Notes under the pieces: model-generated
The model's input: the letters and a program-made list of their open reading frames with translations, nothing else
Told to the model about the DNA's origin: nothing
Databases searched by the model: none
Source of the DNA: Micropterix aruncella
Taxonomy: Eukaryota > Arthropoda > Insecta > Lepidoptera > Micropterigidae
Direction: 5' to 3'
Length of the DNA stretch: 64,000 nt
NCBI GenBank assembly: GCA_944548615.1
Contig: OX155978.1
Location: 4,567,588 to 4,631,587 of the forward strand
Part shown: positions 42,960 through 54,795 of the stretch, piece by piece
Layout: each line of letters opens with the position of its first letter
Position numbering within the stretch: the first letter of the stretch is position 1
Program-made: the position numbers and the translations under genes

Positions 42960-44030
42960 TAATAATTTTATGTTCCGGCAATGCCTGTTCATTCTTTTTA
43001 TAAATATTTTTAAAACAATTTTTATTTGCATTAGTTCAAAACGCAATTCATATGACTATCTTTATTATTTCCATTATTGTCTATTACTACTCTAAAGAGG
43101 AAGTGGGGGGGGGGGGAGGGGTTATTCCATGCTATTACGGCGTATACTGAAAAATTGTAACTTTGGAAATTAAAATTTTTAGCATAACCATGCCTGTTTT
43201 CCCAAATTCATCTCAGAAGAAGTCTGCTCTGGATGAACAGATCTTAGTGTTTACTGGATGCCTCTGTGCTTTTTATGGCTATATTGCTATATTTATATAT
43301 GGATATAGATTATGGATAGGTATATTGATTATGGCTAAGAGTACAGAATTTTCGCAAAAAAAAAAAAACAAAAATTTCACCAAAATAAAATTGAAAATAT
43401 CAAAATTTCGCTAAAATTCTGCATATATAACAACTTTTTAATGGACCTAAAATTTATATTTAATATTAATTAAATCTAACATTGTTGCACTTCCAATATT
43501 TGACCATTTAGAATCATTCTGTCCGTAAATTTAATAAAGAAGCGTTCTGCTTCTTAGCTGTTCAACTAACAGCGTAGAAGTAACTAACTCTGTAACGCTG
43601 CTTCAGCAAAGGTTCAAAGCAGCATTTAGTACCTTAGAATATGTTGTTAACATTGGCATCTTCATTCCTATTTACTGATTGGAGCGTTAGGCGATGACAG
43701 TGATTATATCCATCAATCAGCTCATTTTGAGAAAGTTCTCTGAAAAATATTTTTTTTAAGTTTTAGAATAGTGTGTTTCGTTTAAGGTGGTGACTTGCAG
43801 CCACAGATGAGCAGAATACCAGACCAATATGAAATTAGGTTAGGTTAGGTTCATTTGTTGTATTTAACCTCATCTGCAGAGAAATTTTAATGAAACTTCT
43901 TTCAAGTGCGTATTTTTGTTTTTTTTTTTAAATTTCAAGAAATTTCGCATAAATTCGTATCTATTTCGTAAAAACAAAAATTTCGTACATCTAGTTATGG
44001 CTGATTATGGCTATATAGCTATATACTATA
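42960..44030. other. No gene seen
   Basis: AT-rich sequence with a poly-G run near 43110 and three TTAGG units near 43843. Short open frames only. Confidence 0.4.
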
Positions 44031-44060
44031 CTAGTTGATCCGTGCCCACTTCGTTGGGCT
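44031..44060 (-). mobile_element. Helitron 3' end, minus orientation
   Basis: The plus strand reads CTAGTTGATCCGTGCCCACT and TCGTTGGGC. On the minus strand this is a GCCC/GGGC hairpin followed shortly by CTAG and T. The body would extend rightwards; its 5' end is not found. Confidence 0.45.
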
Positions 44061-44526
44061 GTAAATCTTTTTACTTGTGATGAAATTATGAGTGTGGTTC
44101 AGTTAGTACTGAGTGCTATGATTTATTTCCTGACTCCCAAAAGAAGGCTTATATTTTTACAGCATATGTATGTATGTATGTATTTGAATGCCAATTGAAC
44201 TACAGGCACTACCGTTATTTTTGTGTGTCTTCTTATGTGTCTTATTTGTGAGTGTCTTATCTCTTTAACCATTTATGCAGTAAAAGGAAAATTATATGCA
44301 GTAAAATGGTAAAGTATTTTGTTTTAAATACTTGAGATGATACATTTACTTATTTTTATATGAATTCATAATTGTTGATAATATTACCAATAAACATGAC
44401 CTAACGATTTAAATTATTTTTTTAATATAAAAAACTACTTTTTGTGACTTTTTGTGACTACTTTTTGTGGCGAGGATGTTTCGAAAAGATTTATAGTATC
44501 CCTATCTCCTCTATACCACTTGGCGT

Positions 44527-44754
44527 AGTCTCAACAGACTGAGGGTGAGTGTGACAAGATGCTGAGGTAATATCGTTCGCTGGGGCTATACAGAGATCCC
44601 AATATGCAACTGTGGAACGCTGCAGGATGAAGACCACCTCCGATCCTGCCCGTAACTGTCAACCTCTATCACACACCAGGACCTACAAGAGTTAAACGAT
44701 AAGGCCATCCAGGCCGCAAAGGAATCATATGAATATATGAATAGCCATTGCTAG
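44527..44754 (+). pseudogene. LINE polyprotein C-terminal fragment with CCHC-like knuckle
   Basis: Reads SLNRLRVSVTRC, RWGYTEIPICNCGTLQDEDH, LRSC and LQELNDKAIQAAKESYEYMN before TAG, with two internal stops. It is the sister of the piece at 1040-1246 and better preserved around the knuckle (CNCG...H..C). Confidence 0.7.
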
Positions 44755-44811
44755 ACTCATGTATCTTCAAATTTTGGTTAATCGGTTAATTGTAACTTTC
44801 GACAAACGAGA

Positions 44812-45440
44812 CAATGGCCCTTGCTGAGTTGGCCACGAAGACCCATTCTGTTCAGGGTTGGTCACACTCACGGGTCAACACCTATTCGACGGCCTTCACG
44901 CATGAAGTGCGAGCCTGGGTAGGACTCTGGCCCTATGGTCAGTTTCCCCTGGGAATCAACCTTCTGGCGCTCCTGGACGGTCTGCGCACCGTGCGGCATA
45001 AGCCAATCGATTGAGCACTCTGACTGACAACTTGGGTTGTCGTCTACAACGGGCGAACCCGTAACCACAGGAAGTTTTAACGATTAGTCGTTCTATCTCC
45101 CTGGAGTGAGCGTAGAAGACTTGAGACATAACAGTCCACCATCTAGCTACGTCACAAGTTCGTGGCCAACTCAGCAAGGGCCCGTTAACTCCCGACTAAC
45201 AGTCGGGGGAGTCTGGAAGCAGTACTGTTTCCTATAGAGCGGGGGTGGTTGCGGACCTTACGGCGACTGCTGGCTATCTCGCGGTTAAGGCGTTGGCCTC
45301 TTACCGGTTTGTAGCGGAACTAGACGGTGGACTGTTTTTGTCCTAAGTCTTCTGCGCTCACTCCAGAGAGATAGACCGACTAATCGTTAAAACTTCCTGA
45401 GGTGACAGGCTCGCCCGCTGTAGTCGACAACTCTAGTTTA
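44812..45440. repeat. Repeat A, internally deleted compound copy
   Basis: Order: T (minus) 44812-45028, H (plus) 45030-45150, end of T (plus) 45160-45195, part of M (minus) 45196-45272, H (minus) 45273-45440. This is the block order of the copy at 7842-9604 with the middles of both arms removed. Confidence 0.7.
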
Positions 45441-45890
45441 GACAAACGAGGCCCTGGCTTCGCAGAATTCGCAAAGATGCCAGGGCGAGCGAAGCCGCGA
45501 TCAAAAGCAATAATATGTCGCTGGGCTTTTGGCAATATCTGTCCTTCTCAGCGACCATAAAGGAGGTCTGTGTCCCGTCCTCTCTTGGTTCTCACGCTCG
45601 GCGGTTTATTAAAAACCACTTTAATATCGCATCGAAGACTCTGTTAGCAACCCAACCTGTCCACTGCTGCTACCGCTATACGATCTAGCGCACTCACTAT
45701 ATCATCCAATTTCAAATTCATAGAATTTAGTTGGGGAACCAGCGACAAAGAAGTGCAAGACTTTCGGTAAAGCTGATACTGTCAGATCAAACAGTATTTT
45801 GGCCTGTGAGAGGTCCGATTAGGAGTTAATGTAAAGGTTGGAAGGAACGTATTTGTCAGTGAGTAACTAGTGCTCGAATTACTTTATCGA
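45441..45890. other. No gene seen
   Basis: Moderately GC-rich sequence between repeat A and the LTR piece. It could be a decayed internal part of an LTR element but no domain is readable. Confidence 0.35.
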
Positions 45891-45894
45891 GACG

Positions 45895-46813
45895 CGAGGG
45901 TTGCGCGACGGAGGTTATATGGGAATAGCGGATGAAGGATTCTTTCCCAGTCACGAGGACTGGGAAAGGTAAGGAAAGGAAACCAAGGAGCCGGATTCGT
46001 TGACACACCTCGTGAGAAGGGTACCGAATATGCCGTCGCAACCTTGGGGGAAGCTGATCACTCGGGAATGACAATTTGGTTGCTTTCTCGCCGGTTTATA
46101 TAGGCCGAGAAATGATGCAATCCAAAATATTCCGAGTAAAAGTATTGTTTCATCGTGCTGATTCATCGCTACACGAGGTAGAATAATAGCTGAATTTGTG
46201 TCAGTGCACTTTACTGGAAATCAATGCATTTGTTAATTGCATGTGCAATAATACATGTGCTAGGACTCATGTATTGTTCGCGTTACCGCGAGCTAGAACT
46301 AACATCGTTCAACACTGCTTCACAGTGCGGACGCTTCGTACCCTAAATGCACTATGTTCGACTGAGCCAGAATTGGATATTTGGACGGTGAACTTAGCAC
46401 AACTGAAAAGTATGGTAATGGCATTTCTTAGCAATCAAATAATTAGATAAATATGTAGTATTAAAATTGTTAAAAAGGAGTAACTAGTATAATAAAAAAG
46501 GTTAGATAAACATTAGATATACATATGTAAATATAATCGTTTAATATTACGCTCTAACGGATGTCTCCGTCTCGTTTGCTATAGTCTAGAATAATGATTT
46601 ATATATTAGAATAATAATGATAGTAATAGTAATAGAGTAGAGTAATAATAATATTATTAACAGTAGAATTATAATAATAGTCTATAGTAGAATAATAGTT
46701 ATAATCTAGAATAATAGCTTAGAAAAATAATTAACGATTTGGAATCATCTGTAAGGTTAATTATGTTTTGGGAAATAAATAAATAAATGTAACGATACTT
46801 AAGGGTCGTTACA
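45895..46813 (-). mobile_element. LTR of the same family as the solo LTRs, minus orientation, split by a LINE
   Basis: The terminal 23 bases (46791-46813, ending GGGTCGTTACA) and the next 350 bases (45895-46244, with the TATATAGGCCGAGAAATGAT promoter region inverted) match the solo LTRs. A LINE lies between them at 46245-46790. Sequence below 45895 no longer matches, so the LTR is truncated or belongs to a variant. Confidence 0.65.
46245..46790 (+). mobile_element. 5'-truncated LINE inside the LTR
   Basis: The coding end reads LPRARTNIVQHCFTVRTLRT, LNALCSTEPELDIWTVNLAQ and LKSMVMAFLSN before a stop near 46450, the last domain of a CR1/Jockey-like RT. An AT-rich 3' UTR ends in (AAAT)n. ATGT occurs at both borders (46241-46244 and 46787-46790) and is single in the uninterrupted LTRs, so it is the likely target duplication. 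Confidence 0.7.
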
Positions 46814-47280
46814 GATCTATTTATCTGGAATATTTATGAATAATTTACCTTACCTCAATTATGAGCCATATCAGTGTGTTCGGAATCTTCTTATATATGG
46901 ATAATTTCACGAAAACATCAAATGCCAATTATTTATTTTAAATATAATATTTGCAGTGAAAATCCATAAAAGATAGCATATTACGATGTACGATCACTGG
47001 GCACACTATGTTGGTCAGCTGACCTTAACATATTACATGCGTCAGTAAACAGATCAGCATTGAAATCATGAGACACAACACAGAGAGAAGCAACATATTA
47101 TCTCAGTATTTCCCCTCCATATACTGTTGACAAACTTGAGCATTCTTAGGAATATATAGTTTGTACTCGCACTATATCGTTTCAGGTATTCTGCGACGGT
47201 TTCCCCTTATAAAGTTCTTAAAAATACAATTCCTCGATATACTAGGTGCCCTAAGGCTTATCAGGTAATTGGACAACTAC
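46814..47280. other. No gene seen
   Basis: Nothing recognisable apart from short open frames. Confidence 0.4.
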
Positions 47281-47284
47281 TAGA

Positions 47285-48535
47285 GTTGTCAACTACATAT
47301 TGAGTTGTCAACCACAACGGGCGAACCCGTCACCGCAGGACGTTTTAACGATTGTTCGTTCTATCGACCGTGCAGTGAGCGTAGAAGACTTGGGACATAA
47401 CAATCCGACGTCTAGCTACGCCACAACCCGTTAGAGACCAACGCCTTACCGCGAGTAGCCAGGTATGTTACCTGGCGGGCGGCACTCGCGCCCTAACTAC
47501 CAATTGTGACCAGATTTCTACGGTCTCTCGATTGGTTCCGAGTTCGAGGTCGCTTGCGCGGTCCTCTCCCTTACGAAGCGGTGAAACGGAGTGCACCGAA
47601 TCTGTCGCGGACCAAGGCGTCCTTTGCCCGACTCTGAACCGGGATCGGATGGTCAATGGTCATTTCAAGAGCAGTCGCCGTAAGGTAGACAACTACCCCC
47701 GCTCTATAGGAAACAATACAGTTCCGAGACTCCTCCGATTGTTAGTCGGAAAGCACAATCGATTGGCTTGCGCCGCTCGGTGCGCAGACCGTCCAGGAGC
47801 GCCAGAGGATTGTTCCCAGGGGAGACTGGTTGACCCAGTGTCCTACCCAGGCTCGCACCCCATGCGTGGAGGCCATCGGATGGGTGTTGACCCGTGAGTG
47901 TGACCGACCCTGAAACAGAATGGGTCTTCGTGGCCAACTCAGCAAGGGCCCATTAGCTCCCAGTTGTCAACTACAATGGGCGTCACCTCAGGAAGTTTTA
48001 ACGATTAGTCGTTCTATCTCCCTGGAGTGAGCGCAGAAGACTTGGACAAAACCCGTAAGAGGCCAACGCCTTAACCGCGAGATAGCCAGGAGTGTTACCC
48101 GGCGGGCTTACACTTACGCGTTTACTTCCAATTGCGACCAGATTACTCCGGTCTCTCGATTGGTTACGAGTTCGAGGTCTCTTGCGTGGTCCTCTCCTTT
48201 ACGGAGCGGTGAAACGGTGTATACCGAATCTATCGCGGACCACGGCAGCCTTTGCCCGGCTGTTCACCCAGGATCGGGTAGCCGATGGTCGTTTCAAGAG
48301 CAGTCGCCGTAAGGTCCGCAACCACCCCCGCTCAATAGGAAACAGTACTGCTTCCAGACTCCCCCGACTGCTAGTCAGAGTAATGGGCCCATGCTGGGTT
48401 GGCCATGAAGACCCATGTGTTCAGGGTCGGTCACACTCACTGGTCAACACCTATCCGACGGCCTCAACGCACGAGATGCGAACCTGGGTAGGACGTTCGG
48501 GCGAAGGACCTCCCCTGGGAATCAGTAGCGAGGGC
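47285..48535. repeat. Repeat A, two arms in direct order plus inverted T
   Basis: H-M-T (plus, A1 subtype) 47290-47962 is complete from GAGTTGTCAACCACAACGGG to CCAACTCAGCAAGGGCCC. H-M (plus, A2 subtype) 47964-48380 follows, then T (minus) 48384-48535. Here the A2 arm lies in the same direction as A1, unlike at 7842-9604. Confidence 0.7.
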
Positions 48536-48539
48536 AATC

Positions 48540-49115
48540 AGTAGAAAGGCAACCCGAGGCGATTTTGCCATTTTTCTCGTAAAAAATGAGTTTTCTGCAA
48601 ATTTCTTATGCTTCCTCGGGCACCCTCATAGCGGCCGTAAATCATCTATTTTACGGCCGGCGACGTCGCTACTGACGGCGTCGCAACATGAATCTTTATA
48701 ATAAAAACATAATAGTAGTAATATAAATATGTAGTAATATAAATTGATGATTTCTAAATATTATTTTATTTTATTTTTTATGAATTTATTTTGTTATTAT
48801 TAATAAGTTATTATTTATTAATAAGTATTAATACATATTAATACTTATTAATACATATATAAATATATATATATATATTATTTTTTGTCATGTTTTAAAA
48901 TAAAATAATAGGTTATTGACAATTTTCATGACATTTTCTTACGAATTTTTAATTAGGTATTTAAGATAGTTCTGTTACATTAAGTATGATTTTGTTTATT
49001 TATCTAAATATAATATTATAGATTTTTTAGGATAATTAAAATAAATTGTCTACCTTGGAACAGGCGGCAGCCTAGTTAGGTTAAGACTTTTGTATATTGA
49101 ATCTACTCATGATTT
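48540..49115. other. AT-rich DNA with a LINE-tail word, no gene seen
   Basis: CTTGGAACAGGCGGCAGCCT at about 49053 is followed by AGTTAGG, matching the LINE 3' UTR word at 36916. (TA)n-rich around 48860-48880. Confidence 0.4.
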
Positions 49116-49119
49116 GAAC

Positions 49120-49770
49120 TGATTCCTATTGAGCGGGGGTGGTTCCTACAGAGCAGTACTGTTTCCTATTGAGCGGGGGTGGTTGCGGACCTTACGGCGA
49201 CTGCTCTTGAAACGACCATCGGCTACCCGATCCTGGGTGAACAGCCGGGCAAAGGCTGCCGTGGTCCGCGATAGATTCGGTATACACCGTTTCACCGCTC
49301 CGTAAAGGAGAGGACCACGCAAGAGACCTCGAACTCGTAACCAATCGAGAGACCGGAGTAATCTGGTCGCAATTGGAAGTAAACGCGTACCGCACGGAGC
49401 GCAGACCGTACAGGAGCGTCAGAAGGTTTATTCCTAGGGGAAACAAACCCTAAGGCCAGAGTCCTACCCAGGCTCGCACTTCATGCGTGGAGGCCGTCGG
49501 ATGGGTGTTGACCCGTGAGTGTGACCAACCCTGAACAGAATGGGTCTTCGTGGCCAACTCAGCAAGGGCCCCTTAGCTCCCTAATTGGACAGACGGCTCC
49601 ACCGCACTTCAAGAAACGAACCGCGCTACCTAAAGCGGTTGCTAACCCAACCGGGATCATCCGCCGTCCGAGAATCGCTCATCGATTTCATTTATGAAAT
49701 TAATATTTAGATGAAATCAGTTCTTAACTACTTATTGGCTAGTCCTTAGCAGGGTAAGTCTTGAGGCGAC
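49120..49770. repeat. Repeat A, M (minus) joined to T (plus) with 3' extension
   Basis: M (minus) 49120-49392, with a small internal duplication of ATTGAGCGGGGGTGGTT at its start, joins T (plus) 49393-49575. After AAGGGCCCC come about 110 bases and then TCATCGATTTCATTTATGAA and AGATGAAATCAGTTC. The same modules follow the T block at 57860-58060, suggesting the family extends this far. Confidence 0.6.
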
Positions 49771-49789
49771 AAAACCGATTTTTAAAATT

Positions 49790-50400
49790 TTGACTCATCC
49801 GTTCGAAATTCAAACTTTGACTTAACATTCTTTTAAAATCGAACGTCAACGTGTCTTTCGATATTTAAATTTTGACTAATTTTAAATATTGTCATTTCGT
49901 TCGATTTAAAATCGGATTTTCGCACGAGTGTAACACGTTCGTGACGCCATTGAAACCTCTTGATATTCGTGAACGGCTCGCGCGGCTGTGTGTGTGTGGG
50001 TTGTCAGAGTATTAGTTTATGAATGAAATCTGGTTTGGAAGCTGTACACCTACTATTTTGATCCGATGGACGTATAGGTGGATATATAATACGCCCACAG
50101 TTCTATACTTAAGTGATATATGTCGTGGAAAGAAGAGTCTTTTTAATCGTCGGTCGATTTCGACACAGCTGGCTCCATTGTTTCGGGTTTGTTTCCCGTT
50201 TTCACCGCCTCTGGTCATCGCATAAATCAACGATTTAAGTCATATGGACAGGTTACATATCGAAAAATGGAAAAGTATATCTCCTGTAATATAATATTTT
50301 TGTAGATACAAGTATTGATTATATATGGTATTAAATTAGGTAAAACCATAGTACGATTTGGCAACACTTGTCAAAACAGCGAAATGCAGGCGGCGCTGAT
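49790..50400. other. No gene seen
   Basis: Two short overlapping frames at 50012-50230 on opposite strands lack motifs. A (TG)n run lies at about 49988. Confidence 0.35.
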
Positions 50401-50404
50401 AGCA

Positions 50405-51060
50405 TTGTCCAGCGAAATTAATAGCATTTTTTTATATATTTTTTAATTAAATTTATTCATAGAAAAAGATACATTTTTTTAAATATTACCATCTCGCCAA
50501 ACTGGTATACAGTTTGTTGGCGAGACAAACTCTTATTTTTCTAGTCTTACACTTCTAATTTTGTGATACAAAAAGACATTATTAAAATATAAAAAACAAT
50601 GCACAGCAGTATTACTACTAGTCTTACTACAGGCTTGAATTAGGCCAGTATTACTACAAGCTTAAATTATAGAAACGTATAACAAATTTACTTATTACCA
50701 CTAATTTCACTATAAACATCCAACAGGTAGCTTTTTAATCTCTTTTTAAACATCTGTTTGCTCACGCTTACACAGTCTTCCTCAGATACAATAGTATTAA
50801 TAAAGATTCTTGGAATGAGGTACTTTAACGTCCTTTCACCATAGTAGTTGTTCGCTCTTGGTTCATCAAATCTTTTACGGACTTTTTCTCTAACGTTCCT
50901 ATTGTACTGTATTGGTATTTTAAATTTGAATTTCTAAAATGCTCCATTGCTCTTTTTACATTGTGTTAACACATTTTTATTTACTAAAAGTTTTATTATT
51001 CTACGTTGCAAATTATTTGTCGATCTATAATAATGTTGATAATTAATGTTTTTATATAAA
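50405..51060 (-). mobile_element. 5'-truncated LINE, RT end and 3' UTR
   Basis: The minus strand 50688-50912 reads NVREKVRKRFDEPRANNYYG, ERTLKYLIPRIFINTIVSEE, SVSKQMFKKRLKSYLLDVYS before TAA, preceded by the decayed NLQRRIIKLLVNKNVL. The 3' UTR contains CTTACTACAGGCTTGAATTA-like words inverted. A near-identical copy is at 55574-56066. Confidence 0.7.
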
Positions 51061-51069
51061 GGACTTATT

Positions 51070-52880
51070 AATTATAAAATCCAATGATAACAATTATAAC
51101 ATTCGATTATTAGTGCCATCTATCGCATTTTTTACATATGCTTATTACATCACAGAAATAAAATAATACGAAGCGATAGAATGCCGTATATCTGAACATT
51201 AAAGTGCGTAATTATTACGTATTGAAACCTGTATAATATATACAAAATTGATATATTGATATAAATAATATTAAAATAATAAGATCTATGATTTGAAAAT
51301 TCGTTTTTAATTATGTTAATATTTTTATACCGCATAGGCGTGTTTAGTGCGTATCTATAGTGCGCCGCCATAGCGGGTTTCCACAAAACTCGCTACTAGC
51401 TGTTCGTTTCGACTTTGCTTCGCGTACTTTCGAATCGATTTTTTAATTTAAGTATTTTGTCATTTTAACCTTTCAGCTGCCATCCCTCCAGAAAGTTATT
51501 ATAACACCTGCGCCAGCCTGTTTTGAACAGAAGGGCGTGCACCGCACTGTGTTTATACTAAGTATTTTCCATATTACCATCATATACATCATAACTACTA
51601 AATGTCTGACAATGTATTACCTTGACAAGAAACCAAGATTGAATAGCGAATAAAACACATTTTTACTTTGTATTTTTTCGAATTAATTGTTAATACATGA
51701 TAATAATATAATTAAATAACAATAAAAGCAAACTTTCTGACGTTAATCCTGGTTTCCACAGCACAAACAAAAACAGAACAAAAAATGAATCCGTACTCAG
51801 ATAAATTATAAAATACGCTTTCAGGATCAGTTAACACATCTCATAGATAATAACATTAATTGCGACACTTCTTTTCATTCATAGTTTTATCGGCAAGCGA
51901 CTGTAATCTATTTTATCGCGATGGCAATAAATCGAATGGTTGAAAAAGTTAAAAAAACCGCGAAGTATTTGCTGTCACAAGGGCTGTGATGGCGGCGCTG
52001 AGGGCCAAAATTCGTCTTGCACAGCGTATGTGACGCCGGCGCTCGAGAAGTTAAACGTTTATTAGCCATTTTAGACGCTACCCTTAGATATTAGCAATAG
52101 CTAATGTATTCAACAAAACACTGTCCCCTTATTTTTCTTGTTTTTTTGAGACATAAACGCAGTTATTGTAATTTAAATATAAAAATTAGGTATATTCATT
52201 TATTTTATAGATCCATTTTGAGGCCGATGTTTTTGTCGTATATTATTTTCACATATCAAACCGTTTCGCCAGCGCACGCCGATAAAACCACTCACTAGCT
52301 CATTTTTCTCCGACTTGATTGACAAATATCGTGATTTTGTATTGAAAACCAATATTTATCACAATAAAATATATGCTATAGCACTCATCGATAATGGAGC
52401 TTTCCATTATTGAAAGAATTTTTGAAATCGGATAAGTAGTTTCGGAGGTTACCCCCTATATACAAACTTACAAACTTACACATATTACTTCTTTAAAAAT
52501 ATTAGTATAGATTAATATTTTTTTGGAACTATGTGTTCCATCTACACGTTGCGTTTCGTAGTAAAATCCTGGTTTCCAAATTGTAGTACGGCGTTGAGCA
52601 ATCTAATACGCTATATAATCGATAATACGACCTTTCAACGTGAATCACTCGATATGCTTATTTCATTTGAGTTGAAAAATGCAAACAAAATCGCTTTCAA
52701 AGAGATTGTTCAAGGGGTGGAGTCTCGGAGATCAAAAGATGTTGTTGGTGGAAAAGGAATGTATCTATTAAAATAATAATTATTCGTTCCAAAACATTAC
52801 ATTTAAATATTTTTTATTGTAGAATCTGCCTAACTAAGCCGTAGCCAATAGACTCCATGTATGGCAATGACATTCATGTG
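51070..52880. other. Mixed non-coding DNA, old repeat end at 52420-52515
   Basis: GTAGTTTCGGAGGTTACCCC and ATATTAGTATAGATT mark the end of a repeat type widespread in moths. The 81-codon frame at 52531-52776 has no recognisable domain. GAATCTGCCTAACTAAGCC at about 52824 is the inverse of the LINE 3' UTR word seen elsewhere. Confidence 0.35.
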
Positions 52881-52888
52881 CGGGCACA

Positions 52889-53649
52889 TCCTACTAATAT
52901 TATAAACGCGAAAGTTTGTATGTATGTATGGATGTTTGTTACTCTTTCACGCAAAAACTACTGAATGGATTTTGATGAAACTTTACAATAATATAGCTTA
53001 CACATCAGAATAACACATAGGCTATAATTTATAAAGATATAGCGTGAATTATCTAAAATATAACGATAACTGTCAAGTAAGTAGGAAAAAATCTATGAAA
53101 TTGATATTCGAAATTTAAATTCTAAGCGTCAATATATATTTTTAAAATTTCATCCTACTATCCTACTAATATTATAAACGTGAAAGTTTGTAAGAATGTA
53201 TGGATGTTTGTTACTCTTTCACGAAAAAACTACTGAATGGATTTTGATTAAACTTTACAATAATATAGCTTACATATCAGAATAACGCATAGGCTATAAT
53301 TTATACAGATATAGTGTGAATTATCTAAATATAACGATAACTGTCAAGTAAGTAGGAAAAAAATCTAAGAAATTGACATTCGAAATTTAAATTCTATCCT
53401 ACTATCCTACTAATATTATAAACGCGAACGTTTGTATGTATGTATGGATGTTTGTTACTCTTTCACGCAAAAACTACTAAATGGATTTTGATGAAACTTT
53501 TCAATAATATAGCTTACACATCAGAATAACACATAGGCTATAATTTATAAAGATTTTTGATTTTATTTTATAAAGATTTATAAAGGTTTTGTATCATCAT
53601 TATCACAATTTTCCATCACCACGCGGGTGAAACCGCTGGGCGCAGCTAG
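52889..53649 (+). mobile_element. Non-autonomous Helitron with three 5' ends and one 3' end
   Basis: The 5' end sequence (TCCTACTAATATTATAAACG) starts at 52889, 53153 and 53405, giving units of about 264, 252 and 245 bases. Only the last unit carries the terminus ACGCGGGTGAAACCGC...GCAGCTAG at 53649. The whole is bounded by A on the left and T on the right. Confidence 0.8.
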
Positions 53650-53872
53650 TATCTACATATATACACAAATACATATATACATACATATATTAAACTGTAA
53701 ATTAAACTGCCAAAATAAGGTAAGAAAAAGGAAGGGATAACGGAAAGGTTAGAATTTATATTCATATTTTTTGTGAAAGGAAGTGATTTTAATGATTGCT
53801 TAAAAGTGTACAGCGAGCTAGCGTCTCTAATGGTTGGAGGAAGCTGATTCCACAGTCGAGCTTTATGAGCGG
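53650..53872 (-). pseudogene. LINE RT tail joined to repeat A
   Basis: The minus strand reads HKARLWNQLPPTIRDASSLY, TFKQSLKSLPFTKN, the end of a CR1-like RT. It is fused in frame with translated repeat A, producing a 202-codon open frame (53646-54254) that is not a gene. Confidence 0.65.
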
Positions 53873-54345
53873 CGCAAGCCAATCGATTGTGCTCTCCGAC
53901 TAACAATCGGGGGAGTCTGGGAACTGTATTGTTTCCTATAGAGCGGGGGCAGTTGTCTACCTTACGGCGACTGCTCTTGAAATGACCATTGGCCATCCGA
54001 TCCCGGTTCAGAGTCGGGCAAAGGACGCCTTGGTCCGCGATAGATTCGGTGCACTCCGTTTCACCGCTTCGTAAGGGAGAGGACCGCGCAAGCGACCTCG
54101 AACTCGGAACCAATCGAGAGACCGGAGAAATCTGGTCACAATTGGTAGTTAGGGCGCGAGTGCCGCCCGCCAGGTAACATACCTGGCTACTCGCGGTAAG
54201 GCGTTGGTCTCTAACGGGTTGTGGCGTAGCTAGACGTCGGATTGTTATGTCCAAAGTCTTCTACGCTCACTGCACGGTCGATAGAACGATGAATCGTTAA
54301 AACGTCTGCGGTGACGGGTTCGCCCGTTGTGGTTGACATCTCAAT
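53873..54345 (-). repeat. Repeat A, A1 arm (minus orientation)
   Basis: Runs from the GCAAGCCAATCGATTGTGC border through M to the H terminus ATGTCAACC (read inverted as GGTTGACATCTCAATATG). Well preserved. Confidence 0.7.
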
Positions 54346-54407
54346 ATGTCCCTATCACTTGGTGGTGAACCGTTTCGATCAGCTTGGGCCACAAGCTTGG
54401 CAACAAT

Positions 54408-54449
54408 GGCTGATGCCACACGGTTTGCATACCGTGCGGCATCAGCCAT
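54408..54449. repeat. 18-base-pair hairpin
   Basis: TGGCTGATGCCACACGGT and ACCGTGCGGCATCAGCCA are inverse copies with one mismatch around TTGCAT. It is followed by a G run and CTTGTCGGGAAAGTCTTAGG. Confidence 0.6.
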
Positions 54450-54795
54450 TCTGACCGACGGGGGGTTGAAGAGTTTGGCGCCCATGGGGGGGGGGGGGTA
54501 GTCTGCTTGTCGGGAAAGTCTTAGGGTGAAACATCCGTTTATTAAATTATTAATAAACGGTTCCAGCATCAATTAAAAGGGGGCAGAACCAGTCCACCTC
54601 TTGCGTGTTACCTATCCGGCGTGTTAAGTACGAGGTTGAGGTCGAATGATATCCCGGGTAGATAAAATGACCACTGTCGGTAAAACTGAGCAGGTAGTGA
54701 GCGAAGTATCTCCGTCGCCTTACGCCTTGGACCATTAAAGTCTGGTAATGAGTTATTTATTAATAACTTGTATCTAAAGTCGTAAATAAATGATA

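Noticed and set aside
43843..43858. Telomeric TTAGG repeats marking a chromosome end or fusion
   Set aside because: Only three units are present, inside ordinary non-coding DNA; too few to infer a telomere.
52531..52776. 81-codon gene on the plus strand
   Set aside because: No recognisable domain, surrounded by repeat ends; likely a chance frame or old element fragment.
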